Origin: DASRAJ01 sp035638255
Lineage (GTDB): Bacteria > Bacteroidota > Bacteroidia > Chitinophagales > UBA10324
DNA length: 64,000 nt
Assembly (NCBI GenBank): GCA_035638255.1
Contig: DASRAJ010000133.1
Span: 1-64,000 of the forward strand
Direction: 5' to 3'
Both the position numbers and the translations under genes were made by a program. Shown one piece after another: positions 41,613-48,922 of the stretch. The notes beneath the pieces were generated by a model. It was not told where the DNA came from and ran no database searches. It saw nothing but the letters and a program-made list of their open reading frames with translations. Position 1 is the stretch's first letter; each line of letters opens with the position of its first letter.

Positions 41613-43706
41613 TTAATCTGCAATCACAATTTTCTTCATCACAAATTCATTCTCAGTTTTTATCTCAACAAAATAAATTCCTCTGTCGACATTGTTCAAA
41701 TCAATCTGCTTCTTAAAACCATAGGAAGAAGCCTGACTGCCGCCAGGCAAGTTTTTTTCCGAAGATGAAAAAACTTTTTGCCCAAGCGTATTAACCACAT
41801 CAATAGAAGCATCGCCAACCATTTGACCATTCAGCCATTCAACCATAAAATTTCCATTCGAAGGATTCGGTGAAATAGAAATGCTTTTATCACTCACATC
41901 CTCAACTCCTGAAATCAAAACATAAGTAGTCGTAGAATTTTTACAACTGTTGGAATCACCAACAACAACAGTGTAATAACCCGATTGCAAAACCGTGTAC
42001 GACTGATTTGTTGCACCGGGAATATCAATTGTATTCAATTGCCATTGATAGGAATTTGCCGGACTCGATGTGAGCGTGTACCCAGTTTGTGTGATGGTTG
42101 GGAATGGCGGAGTAGGGTAGACTGTAATAAAATTTGAAAGTGTCACTGTATCATTTCCATTCGCAGAAGTAGTGATGAGCGTGACATCATAAACACCCGG
42201 AACCTGGTAGCAAATATTCGCAGGGTTTTGATCTGTGGAAGAAGGAGGCGCACCTCCCTCAAAAAGCCATTGCCATGCTATCGGATTATTTTGTGATGAG
42301 TCGAAAAAGCTGATACAGAATTTTTCACACAGCATGGTATCGGATGCAGCGAATGATGATTGCGACACAGAGCAGCAGGCATAATTCAATGCCGGGCAAT
42401 CAGTGTCAATCACAAATCTCCAGAGATCATTGAAGGGTGTAATTGGGGATTGAGACCCGCCGAACTCATAAAGATTGTTTGATGCATCTACAAAACCAAC
42501 AGAGCAAAGCATTCCTCCGGGATTATTGGTGGGAGCAGAAACGCCTTGCGTGCCGGTCACCGTTGCAGCGTTTGCGGAAGAAGAGCCATTCACTAAAGCC
42601 CATTCAAAAGTTGCCGGATCAAATACCCACAAATCATTTAATGCCGAGTTGAAAAAATCATGTGTCCCTCCCGTGAGCCAGAAATGTCCGCAGTTATCAG
42701 TCCAGCAACAGCGATTTTCAAATCTTGATTGCGGATAGTATTGTAATGAAGTATCACAAAGCTGTCCTGCATTTCCGTCATTCCCTGTTGCCTGACTTCC
42801 GTTAATCCATGTCCATTCATTAGTGACAGGGTTATACTTCCATAAATCAGCATAGGTTAAAATGCTCGGGTCGGCGCCACCAAAGAGCCAGAAGTTTCCG
42901 GCGGTATCAACAAAGTGAGAGTACGAGGGCCGCGATCCCGGCGTATTGGTAGCGGAGGGTACTCCCTGCACTCCGTAAGAAGGAGGCAGTGATCCTGATG
43001 TTCCATTCATCCACGCCCATTCGTTTATGGAAGGATCGTACTTCCACATGTCACAGTAACTATAGCCGCCATAGAACCACAGGTTTCCATTCACATCATT
43101 CCAGCACGCAGTGGATTCATGCCTGCCACCGGGGGTGTTGAGTGGGGCGGGTACCTGAAATGTTCCATATACTCCTGGTGCATTCACCGTATTGTTTCCG
43201 TTCATCCATGTCCACTCATTGGTGGCGATATCATAGCGCCATAGATCATTCAACTCCCCCGAGCTAAAAGCATCATATCCTGTTCCGCCACAGAGCCACA
43301 GGTAATTGCTGTCATCAGTCCAGCTACGGGCGCCAAAAGATCGCGCGCCGGGATAATTGTTTGGAGACGGTATACCCTGGGTTCCGTAAACAGCCGGCTG
43401 ACTTGCTAAACCGGTTCCGCGCATCCATGTCCATTCATTAGTGACGGGATCATATTTCCACAAGTCGCTGAAAAATACATTTGAAGCATCGCCGCCGAAA
43501 ATCCAGAAGTTACCCTCATGGTCTTTCCACGGTGTATAAGAATAGTGTGCCGGCGGAAGATTTGTTGGTGAGGAAACACCTTGCGTTCCAAAGTTGCCTG
43601 ATGAAAAAGGCTGGTTATCACCTTTCATCCACGTCCACTCTCCCGCCTGCGCGTACATGAAGTGATGCAACGCAATTGTTAATGCGAGGAGTAAAATCTT
43701 TTTCAT
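41613..43706 (-). CDS. Trp-rich Kelch propeller, PKD, Ig-like, T9SS protein
   Basis: 697 residues from ATG 43706, chosen because it begins the signal peptide (MKKILLLALTIALHHF) seen also in the 16750 gene; the frame opens five codons earlier. Six Kelch units (EWTWMKGDNQ first); blade 5 QSRFENRCCWTDNCGHFW; joint DTDCPALNYACC. The PKD (LFEGGAPPSST, ICYQVPGVYDVTL, NDTVTLSNF) matches the 18842 gene over a long stretch, while the sorting domain (ISISPNPSNGNFMVEWL, NLPGGSQASS, KKIVIAD) matches the neighbouring 39470 gene. It starts 4 bp after the 43711 stop. The protein is a mosaic of at least two sources. Confidence 0.85.
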   Translation of the reverse strand: MKKILLLALTIALHHFMYAQAGEWTWMKGDNQPFSSGNFGTQGVSSPTNLPPAHYSYTPWKDHEGNFWIFGGDASNVFFSDLWKYDPVTNEWTWMRGTGLASQPAVYGTQGIPSPNNYPGARSFGARSWTDDSNYLWLCGGTGYDAFSSGELNDLWRYDIATNEWTWMNGNNTVNAPGVYGTFQVPAPLNTPGGRHESTACWNDVNGNLWFYGGYSYCDMWKYDPSINEWAWMNGTSGSLPPSYGVQGVPSATNTPGSRPSYSHFVDTAGNFWLFGGADPSILTYADLWKYNPVTNEWTWINGSQATGNDGNAGQLCDTSLQYYPQSRFENRCCWTDNCGHFWLTGGTHDFFNSALNDLWVFDPATFEWALVNGSSSANAATVTGTQGVSAPTNNPGGMLCSVGFVDASNNLYEFGGSQSPITPFNDLWRFVIDTDCPALNYACCSVSQSSFAASDTMLCEKFCISFFDSSQNNPIAWQWLFEGGAPPSSTDQNPANICYQVPGVYDVTLITTSANGNDTVTLSNFITVYPTPPFPTITQTGYTLTSSPANSYQWQLNTIDIPGATNQSYTVLQSGYYTVVVGDSNSCKNSTTTYVLISGVEDVSDKSISISPNPSNGNFMVEWLNGQMVGDASIDVVNTLGQKVFSSSEKNLPGGSQASSYGFKKQIDLNNVDRGIYFVEIKTENEFVMKKIVIAD
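41731..41752. repeat. Palindromic element type 4 in a sorting domain
   Basis: GCCTGACTGCCGCCAGGC: GCCTG and CAGGC arms. It encodes LPGGSQA in the 41613 gene, sister to the copy at 39588. Confidence 0.55.
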
Positions 43707-43710
43707 CCCA

Positions 43711-45828
43711 TTATCTTGCAATGATGATTTTCTTTTTCAGAAAAGTATTATGGGATTTTATTTGAATGAAGTAAACGCCGCTTGCGATACCGTGCAGATC
43801 AATTTCTTTTTTCTTTCCGATGGATCGGGATTCCTGAGAAGAAAAAATTTCCTGACCAAGTGCATTAAAAATTGAAATTGAAATTTCATCTCCGGCAAAA
43901 CCATTTAGCCATTCAACCATTAAACCATCTGCCGTGGGATTGGGATAGATAGAAATGTTTCCATCACCACTTCCATCATCAATTCCTGTAATCAAAACAT
44001 AAGTAGTTGTGGAATTTTTGCAACCGTTTGAATCACCGACAACCACAGTGTAATATCCGGTTTGTAAAACAGTGTACGATTGATTTGTTGCACCGGGAAT
44101 ATCTCCAGAGTTGAATTGCCATTGATAAGAATTTGCCGGGCTTGATGTGAGTGTGTAACCGGCTTGCGTGATGGTGGGAAATGGTGGAGTAGGGTAAACA
44201 ACAATGTAATTCGTCAGCGTAAGCGTATCATTCCCGTTAGCACCGGTGGCAATGAGTGTTACATCATAACTACCTGGAACATCGTAGCAAATGTTGGTTG
44301 GATTTTGATCGGTGGAAGAAGAAGGATTTCCGCCCGGGAAAATCCATTGCCATGAAGTGGGATTGTTGCTTGATGAATCAAAATAACTGATGCAAAATTT
44401 TTCACAGAGCAGTGTATCACTCGCAGCAAAGTGTGCCTGCGATGAGGGTGGCTGCGTATAAGTACATGGAGAAAATGAGCAGGAGGGATCCACCACATAG
44501 CGCCACAGGTCATTGAAGTAAGTAACAAAATTATAGATGCCGCCCCACATCCACAGGTTGCCTTCGTTATCAATCCAACTCACACCACCGCCGCGGCTGG
44601 GCGGTTGGTTGGTGGGTGAAGAAACACTTTGCGTACCATAGCTCCCTGTTTGGTTCGCAACCACTGATCCTTCCGTCATAGTCCATTCAAGATTCTGGGG
44701 ATCGAAGTGCCAGAGATCATTGTATACTATGTCAACGTTGCCTCCGGTGCCGCCGCCAAATGTCCAGAAGGTTCCACAACTGTCAGTCCAGCTAAAGCGA
44801 TTTTCAAAACGTGATGGACCTACAATGCCGGTGCTGCTGTCGCAGAGATTTCCCGCTGTGCCCGGATCACCTGCAACATTGCTTCCGCTCACCCATGTCC
44901 ATTTGTTTGCTACTGGATTATATTTCCAAACATCATTATAGTAATCATAACTGTTCCAACTCCCGCCGCCAAAGAACCAGAAGTTTCCATCGGCATCAGT
45001 AAACTTCGCGAAGACCATTCGTGACGGAGGATTGTTGAGCGTGTCTTCCACACCTTTGATACCATAGTAACCCGGGTGAAGCGCGACTTTTGATCCGCGC
45101 ATCCACGTCCATTCATTGGCGGCAATGCTGTACTTCCAAAAGTCATTGAGGGCATCCCAATCACCATACACATCGTAGCCATGTCCGCCGAAGAGCCAGA
45201 GATTATTGTCTTTATCAGTCCATGATGCATTTGTTTCGCTTCGCCCTCCCGGATTGTTTGCAGCATCGCTCACTCCTTGTGTTCCGTAGATGCCATCATT
45301 ATTGTAAGGAGTGGTGCCCCCTTTCATCCAGGTCCACTCATTGATGCTTACATCATACTTCCACAGATCAGCATAGCCTCCGTCATTGGAAAGTGAACGG
45401 CTCCCGAACAACCAGAAGTTGCCGGCAGTATCTACCCATGAAGCAGCACCCCATCCACGTGATCCCGGCGTATTGGTTGGCGCAGCAACTCCCTGTGTTC
45501 CGTAGTTGGGTAATTCACCCGAGCTTAATCCCGGTCCTTTCACCCATGTCCATTCATTCGTGGCGACATCATATTTCCACAAATTGCTGGCATAATCGCC
45601 GGCATTATTCAAACCACCATACAACCAGAAGTTGCCGGATTTATCTTTCCACTCGCATGGTTCGTAAAGTCCTTCCGGAGTATTGGATGCGGCGGGCACG
45701 CCCTGAGTTCCATACGTAGCGTTGGGTGCATTACCCGAGCTGCCCTTCATCCAGGTCCACTCACCTTGCTGGGCATACACACTCTGCTGCAAACAAAACA
45801 GGGTAATAAGTAATAAAGAATTTTTCAT
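43711..45828 (-). CDS. Trp-rich Kelch propeller, PKD, Ig-like, T9SS protein (first gene of the array)
   Basis: 705 residues from ATG 45828 (signal peptide MKNSLLLITLF...VYAQ). The open frame reaches back to 45954 but that part is intergenic. Six Kelch units; blade 5 PSRFENRFSWTDSCGTFW; joint DPSCSFSPC; PKD CEKFCISYFDSS; Ig-like YQWQFNSGDIPG; sorting domain NISIYPNPTADGL ending KKIIIAR, with SRSIG from a type-1 palindrome (43816-43830). It is the 5'-most array gene, so a promoter for the array is expected between 45829 and 45991. No convincing TAnnTTTG box was found there. Confidence 0.85.
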   Translation of the reverse strand: MKNSLLLITLFCLQQSVYAQQGEWTWMKGSSGNAPNATYGTQGVPAASNTPEGLYEPCEWKDKSGNFWLYGGLNNAGDYASNLWKYDVATNEWTWVKGPGLSSGELPNYGTQGVAAPTNTPGSRGWGAASWVDTAGNFWLFGSRSLSNDGGYADLWKYDVSINEWTWMKGGTTPYNNDGIYGTQGVSDAANNPGGRSETNASWTDKDNNLWLFGGHGYDVYGDWDALNDFWKYSIAANEWTWMRGSKVALHPGYYGIKGVEDTLNNPPSRMVFAKFTDADGNFWFFGGGSWNSYDYYNDVWKYNPVANKWTWVSGSNVAGDPGTAGNLCDSSTGIVGPSRFENRFSWTDSCGTFWTFGGGTGGNVDIVYNDLWHFDPQNLEWTMTEGSVVANQTGSYGTQSVSSPTNQPPSRGGGVSWIDNEGNLWMWGGIYNFVTYFNDLWRYVVDPSCSFSPCTYTQPPSSQAHFAASDTLLCEKFCISYFDSSSNNPTSWQWIFPGGNPSSSTDQNPTNICYDVPGSYDVTLIATGANGNDTLTLTNYIVVYPTPPFPTITQAGYTLTSSPANSYQWQFNSGDIPGATNQSYTVLQTGYYTVVVGDSNGCKNSTTTYVLITGIDDGSGDGNISIYPNPTADGLMVEWLNGFAGDEISISIFNALGQEIFSSQESRSIGKKKEIDLHGIASGVYFIQIKSHNTFLKKKIIIAR
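43816..43830. repeat. Type-1 palindromic element in a sorting domain
   Basis: TCCGATGGATCGGGA encodes SRSIG in the 43711 gene. Confidence 0.6.
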
Positions 45829-45940
45829 TGCAGGAATTTTGATGGCGCATGATATTTTTCCCCGCAAATGCTTCGTGCGCGAATAGTGAACCCGGTGCGG
45901 GCGAAAAAAAATTGCTGAAGTCGTCTTTCTCTTTGGGATA

Positions 45941-45963
45941 GCTACCCCTTGCACAGGGGTAGC
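45941..45963. terminator. Hairpin downstream of the WG-repeat gene
   Basis: GCTACCCCT and AGGGGTAGC form a perfect 9-bp stem with a 5-base loop, 29 bp beyond the stop of the 45992 gene. There is no clear T-run, so it may be a stabilising 3' hairpin or a dispersed repeat rather than a classical terminator. Confidence 0.4.
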
Positions 45964-45991
45964 ATCTCATTCATTTCACATCCTGCATTTT

Positions 45992-46717
45992 TTATTTTTC
46001 ATTCTTATTGGGTGCGTTCTTGGTCTCCCATTCTTCTTCGTGCTTCTCTTCATCTTTCACCCACTTGTTGTTTTTGTCAATGTAAAAACCCTTGGTGCCA
46101 TCGCTCACGCGCGCGATTCCTCCGTGAAAGAAGAATGCATCGTTGTATTGCAACGGAATGATGAGCGTTCCTTTGGGATCTATAAAACCCCAGTGCCCGT
46201 CTTTTTTTACTGCTGCTAATCCTTCCGCAAAATTTCGTGCATCGTCATACATGAATGGGATTATGGCTTCACCTTTTGTATTGATGAAACCAAATTTTCC
46301 ATTGCGCGCTACACGTGCCAGGCCATCAATAAAATCATCAGCGAAATTATAAATGGGCTGAATTACGAACTCGCCTTTGTAGTTGATGTAACCATTCTTA
46401 CCACCAACGGTTACGCGTGCAAGTCCACCAAAGAATTGCGAAGCATCATCATACTGCAGTGGAATAGCTACTTCACCTTTCTCATTGATATAGCCGCGTT
46501 TTCTTCCTGTGATCACAATGGCAAAACCCTCGCGGAAGTCGCTGCCGGCATCGTACTTCGGCTCAACTATCACAGCGCCGCTGACAGGATTTTTATATCC
46601 CGCTTTTGCATTCGAATAAAAGCGCACCGGAGTTTGTGAGAATGTGAAAGTGAAGGTGAAGACGAGAGTGAAAGTGAGAACAAGTGTGAGTAAAAGTTTT
46701 GTGGTCAAGATTTTCAT
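45992..46717 (-). CDS. Secreted WG-repeat protein
   Basis: 241 residues. A signal peptide (MKILTTKLLLTLVLTFTLVF, then TFTFSQ) contains Thr/Phe/Leu steps from a simple purine-rich DNA repeat. About five WG (KWG) repeats follow, each of ~23-33 residues with the pattern G(Y/F)I(N/D)xKGExxIPxxYDDAxxFxxGLAxV. The C-terminus is charged (KDEEKHEEEWE) and has no sorting domain. WG repeats form beta-rich structures of unknown partner. It lies upstream of the array on the same strand, 164 bp from its first gene, so it could share transcription with it. Confidence 0.8.
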   Translation of the reverse strand: MKILTTKLLLTLVLTFTLVFTFTFTFSQTPVRFYSNAKAGYKNPVSGAVIVEPKYDAGSDFREGFAIVITGRKRGYINEKGEVAIPLQYDDASQFFGGLARVTVGGKNGYINYKGEFVIQPIYNFADDFIDGLARVARNGKFGFINTKGEAIIPFMYDDARNFAEGLAAVKKDGHWGFIDPKGTLIIPLQYNDAFFFHGGIARVSDGTKGFYIDKNNKWVKDEEKHEEEWETKNAPNKNEK

Positions 46718-46821
46718 GAGTCAAATGTTTTGATGAGTTAAGAAATAATTTCAGGAGTAAAAATTACGGAAATTTTTTATCAGGCAGAAAATTCTAAAAC
46801 TTAAGTTCAGTTTTCTCGCAT

Positions 46822-46858
46822 ATTGCCCATCACCTACTGCCTATTGCCAACTGCCTGC
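46822..46858. repeat. Simple degenerate repeat (CCTATTGCC/ACTGCCT)
   Basis: Several near-copies of an 8-10 base unit (CACCTACTGCCTATTGCCAA, then CTGCC) in the gap between the WG-repeat gene and the J-domain-like gene. Such stretches are common intergenic filler in Bacteroidota. Confidence 0.45.
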
Positions 46859-46862
46859 TGAT

Positions 46863-47405
46863 TTAGCGCAAGTACTTTCTCATAGATTGGAAACCGGAAG
46901 CTGCCTGCACAAAAAAATACAGTCCAAGCGGCCACGCAAGAAAGATAACCATGAGCACGCCGACGACGCCAAGTTTTTCTTCTCCGGCAAGCAGAATCAC
47001 GGGGAAAGGAACCAGCAAAAGTACCAACCCGACAATGAGGAACATTACGAGCGATGGATAGCTCCACATGTGCGTATCACGATAGAACGGAGTGTTGAGA
47101 AATTCTTTCATCGAGAATGACGCATGCTTTGCAGCCCGTGTGCGGGCTGAATTAATCCAATAGTAATACACTTCGCTCTTCAGGGGATCCTGTCCGGTGG
47201 TAAGGTCTTCAAGATAAGTTTCGTGCGTGTTTTTGTGAATGAGAATCTCATAAGCTTCATTCACTAAAATGAACTTGTCGAGTGCCTCAGGAGCTTTGTT
47301 CTCGCTGGGATGAAATTCGCGTGACTTTTTGCGATAGGCGCGCTTGATCTCCATCTCGCTGGCGTCCTGAGGGATTTCCAGGATTTTAAAGTAATCAGGA
47401 AGCAT
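46863..47405 (-). CDS. Membrane-anchored J-domain-like protein with HPS instead of HPD
   Basis: 180 residues from ATG 47405, where the J-domain begins at once (MLPDYFKILEIPQDASEMEI). An upstream GTG frame to 47519 adds residues without similarity. The J-domain spans about 1-60 with KRAYRKKSREFHPSENK; the canonical His-Pro-Asp loop is His-Pro-Ser at about residues 32-34. The Asp is essential for stimulating DnaK in known J-proteins, so this one probably does not act as a normal co-chaperone. The second half has two hydrophobic segments (about 115-140 and 147-170), presumably anchoring it in the inner membrane. Its role is unknown. Confidence 0.75.
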   Translation of the reverse strand: MLPDYFKILEIPQDASEMEIKRAYRKKSREFHPSENKAPEALDKFILVNEAYEILIHKNTHETYLEDLTTGQDPLKSEVYYYWINSARTRAAKHASFSMKEFLNTPFYRDTHMWSYPSLVMFLIVGLVLLLVPFPVILLAGEEKLGVVGVLMVIFLAWPLGLYFFVQAASGFQSMRKYLR

Positions 47406-47723
47406 GGGTCGGTAATTTTGATTCTGAAAAAGTAGCAAAAAGATTTTGATTGATACAACCACCGTTCTCAATTTAGTTTTTTGTTGTGGAAAAGTGAATG
47501 GATATCCAGTGAAAAACACTTCGCAATAACCTGTGTAAAACGATGCGGGGGAAGCTTTGGATTATGCACGATGAGTCTTGCGGCTAATGATTCACCATTC
47601 GTGTAATACGATTCACATAATACGATTCACAATTCACGTAATGCGATTCACGTAACACGAGTTCTCCCGATTTAATCAGGATTCACGACTCACCTCTCAC
47701 CTCTCACCTCTCACTTTCACACC
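47406..47723. other. Intergenic stretch with simple tandem repeats
   Basis: No gene. About 47587-47660 holds repeats of a GTAATACGATTCAC-like unit. A degenerate type-1 palindrome (TCCCGATTTAATCAGGA) sits at 47665-47681. At 47691-47717 a 9-base unit (CACCTCTCA) repeats three times. Confidence 0.55.
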
Positions 47724-48593
47724 TCATCTGAGCACATGCTTCTTCTCGGCAAATATTTTTCCATCAAAATAAAATCTCACAATCATCACCGGAGGATGGC
47801 GATCATCATTGACAGGAATGTCTGCTTCATAATTGTAGTTGTAAGTCCCCGGTGTTTGCTTCTCTCCATGTACTACATCTTTCAGCAACTGGCCTTGTTG
47901 GTTGTATATCCTCAAATCAATCGTGTGTGTTCGTGCGATGGTGTAGGTGAAATAACCATTGATGCGTGCAGAGTGCGGAAAGTCGATGTCCGGTTCCGGT
48001 GCGATTCCCGGTGCATAAGGAATATTTTTCAGTGCGCACACGAGCTTGCAGAGCAGGTGAGCCTCGGCGGTATCGGTTGAGTAAATGGTGGATGGAGAAA
48101 AATTATCGGTGATGCACCATACTGCGTTTTGTGCCGCCTTATCCTGGAATTTATTTTTTGCAATCATCTTCACCAGTTTGAGCAGATTAGCCTGTGCAAT
48201 TTCTCCGTAAGTAAATTTCGTTTGATTAGAAGGTCCTGCATCGTGCGCCTCCGTACACATCGCATACACAGGCACAAATTTTTGCTGGTGTGCCAGAAGC
48301 GCCAGCGTTACCGGTGATGTAATGATCATTCGCTGTTCTGCACTGTCATTGGGTATCAGAAATCTCCCGGCATCTTCAGTCAATTCAAGGGTATTTGCTT
48401 TGAGGTTTCTGATGTCAAAGACAATGCATGATCCGTAATACGATGGATGAAAAACAGAATCCTTGCTGTCATCATAACTGTGAACCGTGATGGAAATAAG
48501 TTTTTGCTTTACAGCTTCACTGATGGAAATTGCAAATGAGTGGTGCGATGTGAGGCAGAAAAATATCGGAAGAAATATTTTGGAGTGACTCAT
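47724..48593 (-). CDS. Secreted protein of unknown function
   Basis: 289 residues from ATG 48593, chosen because a signal-peptide-like stretch (MSHSKIFLPIFFCLTSHHSF) starts there; the open frame extends 44 codons further upstream into repeat sequence. The middle part contains VHSYDDSKDSVFHPSYYGSC, and about residues 150-190 form an amphipathic stretch (YGEIAQANLLKLVKMIAKNK, then WCITDNFSPSTIY). The C-terminal ~80 residues (TIDLRIYNQQGQLLKDVVHG, then MIVRFYFDGK) resemble the FlgD/T9SS-type Ig-like fold, but no YPNP motif is present. No close family was recognised. The gene stands alone. Confidence 0.6.
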   Translation of the reverse strand: MSHSKIFLPIFFCLTSHHSFAISISEAVKQKLISITVHSYDDSKDSVFHPSYYGSCIVFDIRNLKANTLELTEDAGRFLIPNDSAEQRMIITSPVTLALLAHQQKFVPVYAMCTEAHDAGPSNQTKFTYGEIAQANLLKLVKMIAKNKFQDKAAQNAVWCITDNFSPSTIYSTDTAEAHLLCKLVCALKNIPYAPGIAPEPDIDFPHSARINGYFTYTIARTHTIDLRIYNQQGQLLKDVVHGEKQTPGTYNYNYEADIPVNDDRHPPVMIVRFYFDGKIFAEKKHVLR

Positions 48594-48922
48594 GGCGGCG
48601 TTTAGCATGGATAACGCCCGCAAGGAGAGTGAAGTATCAAATTTATCTATTGAGCATGTCGGAGAAGCTGTTTGGAAATGTTTAATCGGGTTATCATGTC
48701 CTTCGACTCGCCGCGAATGACACACCCACCCGGCAGCCCCCGACCCCTAAAGGGGAGTCCCTCCGCGCCCACGAGTGCGATAACGGTTTTTAGAGGTGCA
48801 GCGAGGATGAATGTCATTGCTAAAGAACTCGATTGATAAATGGTTCGCGCTACTGATGACAATCGCATAAATAAATTTTCTCGATAATTTCCAAACAGCT
48901 TCTGACAGGGATAGCAAAAAAA
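48594..48922. repeat. Intergenic region with an inverted-repeat element of about 255 bp
   Basis: GGAGAAGCTGTTTGGAAAT at 48661-48679 recurs inverted as ATTTCCAAACAGCTTCTGAC at 48888-48907. Between them lie a CCCCTAAAGGGG palindrome (about 48750) and GC-rich sequence. No transposase or long coding frame is present. It looks like a MITE-type non-autonomous element or a structured intergenic repeat. Confidence 0.5.

Noticed and set aside
2226..45828. Many plus-strand open frames of 60-150 codons opposite the array genes
   Set aside because: They repeat because the minus-strand genes repeat. They have no start context, no signal peptides and no family similarity, and they disappear where paralogs diverge.
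500..45828. CRISPR array
   Set aside because: The regular repeats are paralogous coding segments 2 kb apart, not short repeats with unique spacers; no cas gene is present.
1..45828. Diversity-generating retroelement behind the propeller variation
   Set aside because: No reverse transcriptase, accessory gene or template/variable repeat pair with adenine-biased changes was seen; differences are spread over whole propellers.
45829..45954. N-terminal extension of the first array gene
   Set aside because: The residues before the ATG at 45828 are not signal-peptide-like and derive from a GC-rich gap; the signal peptide begins exactly at 45828.
48647..48868. 73-codon minus-strand frame
   Set aside because: It lies inside the inverted-repeat intergenic element and has no similarity or start context.
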